This document shows, one piece after another, positions 52,083 through 58,658 of a DNA stretch of 64,000 nt (positions within the stretch are counted from its first letter, which is position 1; the number at the start of each line of letters is the position of its first letter). The stretch covers positions 186,001-250,000 of the forward strand of contig NZ_JADHZD010000003.1 of the NCBI RefSeq assembly GCF_020102855.1, read 5' to 3'. The position numbers and the translations under genes were made by a program. This stretch comes from Nocardioides lacusdianchii (lineage in GTDB: Bacteria; Actinomycetota; Actinomycetes; Propionibacteriales; Nocardioidaceae). The notes beneath the pieces are model-generated. The model was not told where the DNA came from, did no database searches, and saw nothing but the letters and a program-made list of their open reading frames with translations.

Positions 52083-52781
52083 ATGCGCATCACTCGTCTC
52101 GTGGCCGGCACGGTCACCGCCGGCCTGCTCGGCATCACGCCCATCGCGATCTCGGCTCCGGCCCAGGCCGCCGTCACGGTCGTCACCGCGACCTCGCTCA
52201 GCTCGACCCAGGTCGAGTACACCTACGGCGACCGGATCTTCTTCGACGCCGCCGTCACCACCAACGACCCGAACAACGCCTACGCGCCGGGTGCCGCCAC
52301 GCTCTACATGAAGCGCGGCGGCTCGGAGACGTGGGAGGCCGTGTCGAGCGACGAGGGCGTCAGCTACCTCTACTTCACCGACCTCACCGCCGTCGCCAAC
52401 GCGACCTACAAGGTCCTCTACCCGGGCGGCACCGACGGCACCGGCGACGTCTACCTGCCGAGCGAGTCGCCCGAGTTCGCGATCTCGACCGCCCGCAAGA
52501 TGACGATCAAGAACCCGCGCGGCACCTTCGTCAAGGGCAAGATCTCGCCGGACTACAAGAAGAAGAAGATCCTGATCCAGAAGAAGGTCGGGAAGAAGTG
52601 GAAGAAGTTCCGCACCCTCAAGACCAACAAGAAGAGCCAGTTCCAGACGACGCTGCCCGCGACCCGGAAGCGCACCTACTGGCGCTTCCTGGCCAAGGGC
52701 AACGCCGAGTTCGCGACCGCCTCGTTCGAGGGCTCGACCATCCGCTACCGCTCCGCGGCCCCGCGCGTCACGGTCCGCTGA
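52083..52781 (+). CDS. Secreted Ig-like protein (paralogue 1)
   Basis: A 232-residue exported protein. The signal peptide is 'MRITRLVAGTVTAGLLGITP' plus cleavage after AQA. Two beta-rich modules follow: a first Ig-like domain ('YTYGDRIFFDAAVTTN', 'ATLYMKRGGSETWEAVSS', 'ATYKVLYPGG') and a very basic second domain ('GTFVKGKISPDYKKKKILIQ', 'KKVGKKWKKFRTLKTNKKSQ') of the type seen in bacterial surface fibronectin/Ig-like repeats. The Lys clusters could bind anionic polymers such as teichoic acid or DNA. It is adjacent to a second homologue. Confidence 0.75.
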   Translation: MRITRLVAGTVTAGLLGITPIAISAPAQAAVTVVTATSLSSTQVEYTYGDRIFFDAAVTTNDPNNAYAPGAATLYMKRGGSETWEAVSSDEGVSYLYFTDLTAVANATYKVLYPGGTDGTGDVYLPSESPEFAISTARKMTIKNPRGTFVKGKISPDYKKKKILIQKKVGKKWKKFRTLKTNKKSQFQTTLPATRKRTYWRFLAKGNAEFATASFEGSTIRYRSAAPRVTVR

Positions 52782-52815
52782 CCACCAGCGGGTCGCTGCT
52801 CCACTACTGAGCCGG

Positions 52816-52852
52816 CCGGGCACCGGGTCGTCACCGACGACCGGGTGCCCGG
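52816..52852. terminator. Hairpin terminator between the two secreted paralogues
   Basis: 17-nt arms (52816-52832 and 52836-52852) with one mismatch and a 3-nt loop, 35 nt after the first gene's stop. Confidence 0.65.
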
Positions 52853-52887
52853 TCGACTTCTCTCCCGCTCCGGGAGAGGATCACCCC

Positions 52888-53562
52888 ATGCGCACCAGTC
52901 GTCTCGTCACCGGCGTCGTCGCCGCCAGCCTGCTCGGCGCCACCCCGCTGGCCCTCGCCGCGCCCGCCGAGGCACGCGAGACCTGGTCCACGACCACGAC
53001 GGCGGAGCCGAGCGCGGACCTCGTCGAGTTCGGCGAGCAGGTCGACATCGGCCTCGAGGTCGACAGCGCGACCGGGTCCTCGCCGGTGGTCGGCACCTCC
53101 ACCCTCTACGCCCGCCGCGCCGGCACGGCGGACTGGGTCGCGGTGGCCACCAACTCCTCCCCCGGCGCCGACTTCCTCGACGTGGCCCCCCGGATGACGA
53201 CCACCTACAAGGTCGTCTACGGCGGCGGCACCGAGAGCGACACCGTCAAGGGCGACCGCTACGCCTCGAGCGAGTCCGCCCCGTTCACCGTCGCGGTCAA
53301 GCGCCGCATCACCCACCCGTCGGCCGGCTTCGTCCTCGAGGGCCGTGTGACGCCCCGCTACCGCAGGAAGCCGGTGCGCATCCGGGCCAGCCGCGACCAG
53401 GAGACGGGCTACGAGCTGGTCCGCGTCGTGCGCACCGACCGCCGCGGGCGCTACTCGTTCCGGCTCCCCCAGCGCAGCGGCACGTGGTACTGGATCATCA
53501 GCGTGCGCGGCGACAAGCGCTTCCGCGGCGCCGCCTTCGGCTACGAGACCAGCGTCTTCTGA
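52888..53562 (+). CDS. Secreted Ig-like protein (paralogue 2)
   Basis: A 224-residue exported protein homologous to its upstream neighbour along its length: signal peptide 'MRTSRLVTGVVAASLLGATP', first domain 'STLYARRAGTADWVAVATNS' and 'TTYKVVYGGG', second domain 'GFVLEGRVTPRYRRKPVRI' and 'RTDRRGRYSFRLPQRSGTWYW'. Arg replaces Lys as the main basic residue. It lacks Cys and anchor sequences. The two copies have diverged far, so the duplication is old. GGAGAGG lies 11 nt upstream of the ATG. Confidence 0.75.
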   Translation: MRTSRLVTGVVAASLLGATPLALAAPAEARETWSTTTTAEPSADLVEFGEQVDIGLEVDSATGSSPVVGTSTLYARRAGTADWVAVATNSSPGADFLDVAPRMTTTYKVVYGGGTESDTVKGDRYASSESAPFTVAVKRRITHPSAGFVLEGRVTPRYRRKPVRIRASRDQETGYELVRVVRTDRRGRYSFRLPQRSGTWYWIISVRGDKRFRGAAFGYETSVF

Positions 53563-53566
53563 TCCC

Positions 53567-53983
53567 TCAGGTGGTGGTGGCCGCGGCCGCAGCCGCGTCG
53601 ATCTCCCCCTGCGAGCGCAGCACGCAGAACTGGTTGCCCTCCGGGTCGGCGAAGACCACCCACCCGGTGCCGGGCCCGTGGACGTCGCGCTGGTCGTCCA
53701 GCTGCACCGCGCCGAGGGCGCGCACCCGCTCGACCTCCTCGTCGCGGGTGCCGGCGCGTGGGCGTACGTCGAAGTGGATCCTCTTGGCCGGCAGGTCGGC
53801 GTCCGGCACCTCGATGAACAGGATCGCGTGGCCGGTCCCCGGGTCCACGACCATGCACTCCTCGTGCCCCGGCTCGTTGGCGTCCCCCTCGACGTCGACG
53901 TAGCCGAGCACCTGCTTCCACCACTCGGAGAGCTCGTAGGCGTGGTGGCAGTCGACGGTGGTGTGGGCGACGAAGGAGGTCAT
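53567..53983 (-). CDS. VOC (glyoxalase/bleomycin resistance) family protein
   Basis: A 138-residue protein of the vicinal oxygen chelate fold: 'HTTVDCHHAYELSEWWKQVLGYV', in part, 'EECMVVDPGTGHAILFIEVPD', in part, 'RIHFDVRPRAGTRDEEVERV' and 'GWVVFADPEGNQFCVL' (the terminal DPEGN motif). It resembles the glyoxalase-like domain proteins common in actinobacteria. Substrate unknown. ATG at 53983 has a GAAGGAGG-type sequence just upstream on the minus strand is not seen; the start was chosen by homology (MTSFVAHTTVDC). Confidence 0.83.
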   Translation of the reverse strand: MTSFVAHTTVDCHHAYELSEWWKQVLGYVDVEGDANEPGHEECMVVDPGTGHAILFIEVPDADLPAKRIHFDVRPRAGTRDEEVERVRALGAVQLDDQRDVHGPGTGWVVFADPEGNQFCVLRSQGEIDAAAAAATTT

Positions 53984-54088
53984 GGCGCCACGCTCGCAAG
54001 GCGTACGGCGCCCCGCAAGCGGTTTCTCCCCGAGTTGCCCGGGACCCACCCGCGTGACACCGTCGACCCTGCCCCGCGACGTGGGCGA

Positions 54089-54121
54089 CCGGACGAGGGA
54101 GCCGGAGGGAGGACAGCGGCG
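54089..54121 (+). promoter_or_regulatory. Guanidine-III (ykkC-III)-like riboswitch candidate
   Basis: CCGGACGAGG at 54089-54098 and AGGACA at 54110-54115, followed by GCGGC, reproduce in order the conserved sequence blocks of the guanidine-III riboswitch as I know them. The region lies directly before an SMR exporter gene, the usual target. GCCG (54101-54104) can pair with CGGC (54117-54120). The intervening segment is about 5 nt shorter than in the example I remember, and the CCGG-CCGG helix is not cleanly separate, so this may be a divergent member or a chance match. Confidence 0.45.
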
Positions 54122-54128
54122 ACTGACG

Positions 54129-54449
54129 ATGGCCATGTCGTGGTTCGTGCTCGTGCTCTCAGGCGTCCTGGAGGCGGTGTGGGCCACCGCGCTCGGTCGC
54201 TCCGAGGGCCTCACCCGTCCGGTGCCGACCGCCACCTTCCTGGTGGCGCTGGTCCTGAGCATGGGTGGCCTGGGCTACGCCATGCGCACGCTCCCGGTCG
54301 GCACGTCGTACGCCGTGTGGGTCGGGATCGGCGCCGTGCTGACGGTGGTGGTCGCGATGGCCACCGGCACCGAGTCGTTCTCGGTCGTCAAGGCGCTGCT
54401 GCTGACCGGGCTCGTGGCGTGCATCGTGGGCCTCAAGCTCGTGCACTGA
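54129..54449 (+). CDS. SMR-family exporter (SugE/Gdx type)
   Basis: A 106-residue four-helix protein. 'MSWFVLVLSGVLEAVWATALGRSEGLT', in part, has the essential membrane Glu (in GVLEAVWA). 'GGLGYAMRTLPVGTSYAVWVGIGA' (in part) and 'LLTGLVACIVGLKLVH' complete the fold. Trp and Gly at 'LEAVWATALG' and 'GTSYAVWVGIGA' follow the SugE/Gdx subgroup, whose members export guanidinium. The riboswitch-like leader supports that assignment. Either ATG 54129 or 54135 may be used. Confidence 0.88.
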   Translation: MAMSWFVLVLSGVLEAVWATALGRSEGLTRPVPTATFLVALVLSMGGLGYAMRTLPVGTSYAVWVGIGAVLTVVVAMATGTESFSVVKALLLTGLVACIVGLKLVH

Positions 54450-54461
54450 GAGCCCGGGCGT

Positions 54462-55232
54462 CTACTGCGTGCCGTTGCGGCGGACGAAGTCGACGATCTG
54501 CTCGGCCAGCTCGGGGCGGCACACGATGAGGTCGGGCAGCGACGTGTCGTCCGCGTTGTAGACCAGCGGGGAGCCGTCGACCCGGCTGCAGTGGAGGCCG
54601 GCGGCGCGGGCGACCGCGACCGGTGCGGCGTTGTCCCACTGGTACTGCCCACCGGCGTGGACGTAGGCGTCGGCGACGTCGCGCACCACGCTCATCACCT
54701 TCACCCCGGCGCTGCCCATCGGGACCAGCTCGGCGTCCAGCTCGGCGGCCAGCGCCTCCACGAAGGCCGGCGGGCGGCTGCGCGAGACCGCGATGCGCGG
54801 GCGCTGCGACGTGCGCGGCGGCACCACGCTGGGACGGCCGGTGCTGAAGGTCTCCCCGAGCGCCGGCTGTGCGACGGCCCCGGCGACGAGGTCGCCGTCG
54901 GCCCACAGCGCGACGTGGACGGCCCAGTCGTCGCGCGGGGGCTCGGAGAACTCACGGGTGCCGTCGAGGGGGTCGATGATCCAGACCCGCGGGGCCGTGA
55001 GCCGCGACTTGTCGTCGGCAGCCTCCTCCGACAGCACCGCGTCGTCGGGACGGTGCGCGGTGAGGAGGCGGTCGAGCTCGGCCTGCGCGGCGGCGTCGCC
55101 GGCGTCCTTGAGGGCCTTGCCCTCCAGGCCGTCCGCAGCCGCCCCGGCTCGTACGTCGAGCAGCACGGCGCCGGCTCGCTCGGCCGCCCAGACGGCGAAG
55201 GCGTGGTCGTCGAGCGTGGTGGGATCGATCAT
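54462..55232 (-). CDS. cysQ: 3'(2'),5'-bisphosphate nucleotidase / inositol monophosphatase family protein
   Basis: A 256-residue Mg-dependent phosphatase. Metal-binding motifs are 'AVLSEEAADDKSRL' (Glu), 'RVWIIDPLDGTREFSEP' (DPLDGT; TREF is diagnostic for CysQ-type) and 'GGQYQWDNAAPVAVARAAG' (WDxAAP). It probably hydrolyses PAP from sulfate activation and can act on inositol phosphates, as the mycobacterial CysQ does. This fits the sulfotransferase gene further along, which would generate PAP. Confidence 0.9.
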   Translation of the reverse strand: MIDPTTLDDHAFAVWAAERAGAVLLDVRAGAAADGLEGKALKDAGDAAAQAELDRLLTAHRPDDAVLSEEAADDKSRLTAPRVWIIDPLDGTREFSEPPRDDWAVHVALWADGDLVAGAVAQPALGETFSTGRPSVVPPRTSQRPRIAVSRSRPPAFVEALAAELDAELVPMGSAGVKVMSVVRDVADAYVHAGGQYQWDNAAPVAVARAAGLHCSRVDGSPLVYNADDTSLPDLIVCRPELAEQIVDFVRRNGTQ

Positions 55233-55241
55233 GGGTGAACC

Positions 55242-56027
55242 CTATCCGCGGGCGGCGGGGCTCACGCGGTGCAGGCCGGGATCGGCCTCCGACACCTCGA
55301 ACCTCGTCGCTCCGGGGCGGAGCGCGCCGGTCCCACGGCGGGGTCGCGGCACCGTGGGGACCGGGACGCCGCCACCGTGGACCTGCTGGTAGATCGCGAC
55401 CGCCTTGAGCTGGGTGCGCACGCCGAGCCGGGCGCGCAGCGACTTCACGTGGCTGCGCACCGTTCCGCTGGACACCCCGAGCTCGGCCCCGACCTCGGAG
55501 ACGCGGCGACCGGACGCGAGGAGCTCGAGGACGCGGTGCTGCTGCGGGGACAGGCTCGCGAGGCGGATCTCGAGCTCGCGGCGCCGGTCGACGCTCCTCG
55601 CCCACGCGGCTCGCAGGGCCCGTCGTTGGTCGGGGTCCATGACCGTGCCGCCGGCGGCGAGGGTCGCCGCCGCCCGGGCGAGCTCGGCCACCGAGGTGGC
55701 GGAGGTCATCACGTCCAGGGCTTCGCGATCGAGGACGCCACCCCACCGGACAGCACCCTCCTCCGACGTGATGACGAGCACGCGGACGTCGGTGGTGACC
55801 AACAGGTCCTCCACCACACCCAACACCGCCGAGTTGTCAAGACCGTTCGTCACGACCACCAGCAGGTCTGGCATGGCCTCGGGAGCCGTCGCTCGGGCTC
55901 CCCGAGGGACCAGGTCGTCCCACTGCCGCGCGTCCGCGGCGGTGCCGACGGACTCGAGCGCGGCAGCCACGGCCTGCGCCACCAGCAGGTGCGGCGACAC
56001 GACGCACACGCCTCCCGCACCACTCAT
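55242..56027 (-). CDS. LuxR-type regulator with degenerate (pseudo-)receiver domain
   Basis: A 261-residue regulator. The N-terminal domain aligns with the receiver of the response regulator at 57975, including 'LVITSEEGAVRWGGVLDREA' against 'VILTASDELGRWGGCMRLGA'. However, the acidic pair is replaced (VCVVSPHLLVAQ instead of IIDDH) and the phospho-acceptor strand reads 'DLLVVVTNGLDNS'. The HTH is complete: 'LSPQQHRVLELLASGRRVSE' and 'VSSGTVRSHVKSLRARLGV'. It is therefore probably not phosphorylated on Asp. ATG at 56027 has GAGGAG 7 nt upstream. It is divergent from a histidine kinase-response regulator operon and may be its antagonist or a target-specific regulator. Confidence 0.85.
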   Translation of the reverse strand: MSGAGGVCVVSPHLLVAQAVAAALESVGTAADARQWDDLVPRGARATAPEAMPDLLVVVTNGLDNSAVLGVVEDLLVTTDVRVLVITSEEGAVRWGGVLDREALDVMTSATSVAELARAAATLAAGGTVMDPDQRRALRAAWARSVDRRRELEIRLASLSPQQHRVLELLASGRRVSEVGAELGVSSGTVRSHVKSLRARLGVRTQLKAVAIYQQVHGGGVPVPTVPRPRRGTGALRPGATRFEVSEADPGLHRVSPAARG

Positions 56028-56458
56028 CGACACTCCTCGTGCGTCCTGGAGGACCGAGCCTGCCGGGCGTGGCGCGGGGGGATGTCCAGCCTCCGGGGAA
56101 TGTGCACCGAATTGGGGAGGGAGCACGTAGGGCCGAGTCCTCATGGGTGTGCCTGCCTGGTCGTGGTGGGACGCTCGAGGGGGATTGAGCCTCCGCGGGT
56201 GCGGCCGCGGCTCGCCGCGCTCCGGACGCGCGCCGTGGCGACATCTTGTCCGGCGCTACCGCCGCACTGACCTCGGTCTGCGGACGTCCTTGACCATTTT
56301 TGATGAACGACTAGAAGGTCCGGACCAGACCGCACCTACCAAAAAATCGGTACGCCGCACTGCGGGGTGGACACCCCGGGCGCCGCGGTCGGAAGGTGCA
56401 CCTGGGAGACCTGCTCGGTCGGCGTCATCGGGGAACGAACGAGAACGGCAGGCACGTC
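56028..56458. other. Divergent regulatory region between LuxR regulator and histidine kinase operon
   Basis: About 430 bp with no supportable gene. A sigma-70-like promoter on the + strand is visible: TTGACC at 56290-56295, 16 bp, TAGAAG at 56312-56317, in an AT-rich island (56280-56350) that also contains A6 and T5 tracts. The rest is ordinary GC-rich sequence. The minus-strand regulator probably has its own promoter nearer 56050-56150. Confidence 0.5.
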
Positions 56459-57991
56459 ATGGCCTGGGGGCCGATGGCGTTCATGCAACACAGCACTGGG
56501 GGTTTCAGAGGGATGCTTGTCTTCAGCAAAGAGGTGCGGGGGCACCGAGCAACATCGGGCCTGCTGGGCCTGGCGCTCTTCGGAGTGCTCATCAGCGTGG
56601 GGTCTGGTCTGACGCCCGTCGTGCGCGACGCGTCCGACCTGGGCGTGCTGCCGTCGCTCGGCGGCGGCTTCGTGGGAGGAGTCTTCGTCGGCGGCGCTGC
56701 ATTCGCCTCGTTCGTCAACTGGCGCCGGCACTCGGGCACGTGGGCGGGCTGGCGGTTGGCCACCGGCGGGCTCATCGCCTGCCAGTCCCTGACCGTGACC
56801 CTGGTGGCGCTCGCGGCGCCACCGCCGCGCAGCACAGCGGCCTTCGCCCTGCTGCTCGCAACCGCGGTCGCCGGGCTGGTCGCGGTGGTGCTGCCCCTCG
56901 TGGGTCGGCGCCGCATGGCTCACGATCGTGACGAGGGATGCGGACTGGCGCTGGGCCTGGGGTTGATGGCCTCGGCCTACCTGCTCCTCCAGCTGCCGAT
57001 GGCCACGCCGACGCCGCGACCGGTGCTCGTCGTCATGGCCGTGCTCGTCCTCACGCACGTCGCCGCCGTCGCGCTAGTGCTGCGCGAGGCGCGACTGCCG
57101 GCCCGGATGGAGCTGCTGCTCGTGCTCAGCGTGGGCGTCGTCGCCGCCGGGCTCGCCTCGACGGCACTCACCCCCGCTGCGGGCGGGTGGGACGCCGTGG
57201 TCCACGCCGCGCGGGCCGGGGTCGGCGCCGCCTGGCTCGCGATGGCCTGGTCGAGCGTCCGCGCGACCATCGAGCAGGACCGGCAACGTGCCCGAGCCGC
57301 CTCGGAGGAAGTCCCGAGCACGTCTCGTGAGCACCGTGAGCGGATGCACGAGCTGCGCAGCACGATCGCGGGCCTGGTCTCGGGCTCGGCGATGCTCGAC
57401 AACCCGGACGTGCCGACGGAGACGCGCCAGCGACTCCTCGAGTCGGTGCGTCGCGAGCTGGACCGGATGGATCGTCTGCTCTCCGGGAAGAACGGCGAGG
57501 CCACCGCGCTCGACCTCGATGCGGCCCTCGAGCCCATCCTCGAGCTCCAGCGCCTGAAGGGCCGCGACATCGAGGTCCACGGGAGCGGGGACGTCGTCCT
57601 GGCCCGCTACGACGCGCTGGCCGAGGTGCTCAACATCCTCGTCGACAACGCCTCCACGCACGGCGGCGTGGACCACAGCCGGGTGGACGTCGTCCGACAC
57701 GACGACACCGTGGACATCCTCGTCAGCGACGAGGGCACCGGCATCCCGGAGGACCAGCGCGCCCACATCTTCGAGTGGGGCAGGCACGGCGCGGATTCGC
57801 CCGGGGAAGGCATCGGGCTGCACCTGGCACAGCGCCTCGTCGCCGAGGACGGGGGTTCGCTCCGGCTCGCCGAGCACCGCGGGCCCGGTTCGTCCTTCGT
57901 GATCACGCTGCCGGCGGTGCGCCCACCCCTCGACGACGTCGACCTCGCCGTCGAGCGGGCCCTGGAGGTCAGCCATGCAAGGAGCTTCTAG
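56459..57991 (+). CDS. Membrane sensor histidine kinase
   Basis: A 510-residue kinase. The N-terminal half has about seven or eight hydrophobic helices ('SGLLGLALFGVLISVGSGL', 'AFALLLATAVAGLVAVVLPL', 'VLVVMAVLVLTHVAAVALVL' and others) with no periplasmic domain, like intramembrane sensors. The H box is 'EHRERMHELRSTIAGLV' (His in HELR). The ATPase domain has 'EVLNILVDNASTHGG' (N), 'ILVSDEGTGIPEDQ' (G1) and 'GEGIGLHLAQRLVAEDGGSL' (G2). The start is uncertain (ATG 56459, 56513 or an upstream GTG at 56396). Its 3' end overlaps the response regulator gene by 17 bp, so the two form a pair. Confidence 0.85.
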   Translation: MAWGPMAFMQHSTGGFRGMLVFSKEVRGHRATSGLLGLALFGVLISVGSGLTPVVRDASDLGVLPSLGGGFVGGVFVGGAAFASFVNWRRHSGTWAGWRLATGGLIACQSLTVTLVALAAPPPRSTAAFALLLATAVAGLVAVVLPLVGRRRMAHDRDEGCGLALGLGLMASAYLLLQLPMATPTPRPVLVVMAVLVLTHVAAVALVLREARLPARMELLLVLSVGVVAAGLASTALTPAAGGWDAVVHAARAGVGAAWLAMAWSSVRATIEQDRQRARAASEEVPSTSREHRERMHELRSTIAGLVSGSAMLDNPDVPTETRQRLLESVRRELDRMDRLLSGKNGEATALDLDAALEPILELQRLKGRDIEVHGSGDVVLARYDALAEVLNILVDNASTHGGVDHSRVDVVRHDDTVDILVSDEGTGIPEDQRAHIFEWGRHGADSPGEGIGLHLAQRLVAEDGGSLRLAEHRGPGSSFVITLPAVRPPLDDVDLAVERALEVSHARSF

Positions 57992-58658
57992 GTCCGACCA
58001 CCGCGTCCTCATCATCGACGACCACGTGCTGTTCGCGGAGTCGCTGGAGCTCGCGCTGTCGCTGGAGGGCTACGACGTACGCCGCCTCGAGCTGCCCGCC
58101 GAGGGCGGGTCGATGGCCACCGTCCGCTCGCTCGCGCTGCGCGCCAACCCCCGCACCGTGCTGCTCGACCTCGACCTCGGCCGCTTCGGCGACGGGGCGA
58201 ACCTCATCGCACCTCTGGCCAAGGCGGGGATCAACGTCGTGATCCTCACCGCGTCCGATGAGCTCGGGCGGTGGGGTGGGTGCATGCGACTCGGCGCGCG
58301 TCGGGTGCTGCCGAAGAGCGGTGCGCTGCAGCACGCCCTCGCCACCGTGCGACGCCTGCACCAGGGCCTTCCGGTGATCAGCCGCGAGGAGCTGGAGTCC
58401 CTGCTGGAGGCGTGGGCGCGCGATCGTCGCACGATCGACGACCTGCGTCGTCGACTCGACCTCCTGACGCCGCGCGAGCGCGAGGTCCTCGGTGCGTTGA
58501 TCGAGGGCCGTACGGTGCGCGCGATCTCCCAGGGGAGCGTCGTGTCCGAGGCCACGGTCCGCACGCAGGTCAAGTCGATCCTCAACAAGCTGGAGGTGTC
58601 CTCACAGCTCGCCGCGGTCGGGATGGCCAACCAGGTCGGGTGGAGGCAGGGCACATGA
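57975..58658 (+). CDS. LuxR/NarL-type response regulator
   Basis: A 227-residue regulator. The receiver has the acidic pair 'VLIIDDHVLFAESLELAL', the phospho-acceptor in 'TVLLDLDLGRFGDG' and the lysine in 'GARRVLPKSGALQHAL', so it should be phosphorylatable, unlike its pseudo-receiver paralogue at 55242. The HTH 'LTPREREVLGALIEGRTVRA' and 'SEATVRTQVKSILNKLEV' is standard. It overlaps the kinase gene by 17 bp and the AsnB-like gene by 4 bp (ATGA), implying that all three are made together. Confidence 0.9.
   Translation: MQGASRSDHRVLIIDDHVLFAESLELALSLEGYDVRRLELPAEGGSMATVRSLALRANPRTVLLDLDLGRFGDGANLIAPLAKAGINVVILTASDELGRWGGCMRLGARRVLPKSGALQHALATVRRLHQGLPVISREELESLLEAWARDRRTIDDLRRRLDLLTPREREVLGALIEGRTVRAISQGSVVSEATVRTQVKSILNKLEVSSQLAAVGMANQVGWRQGT

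Noticed and set aside
51857..52222. N-terminal extension of mfd up to 52222
   Set aside because: The added peptide has no Mfd homology and overlaps the divergent secreted protein's signal region. A GTG with a ribosome-binding site at 51856 fits the family.
54061..54120. Guanidine-II (mini-ykkC) riboswitch with ACGR hairpin loops
   Set aside because: Two ACG-containing loops can be drawn, but neither gives two good stems with ACGR tetraloops. The guanidine-III blocks fit better.
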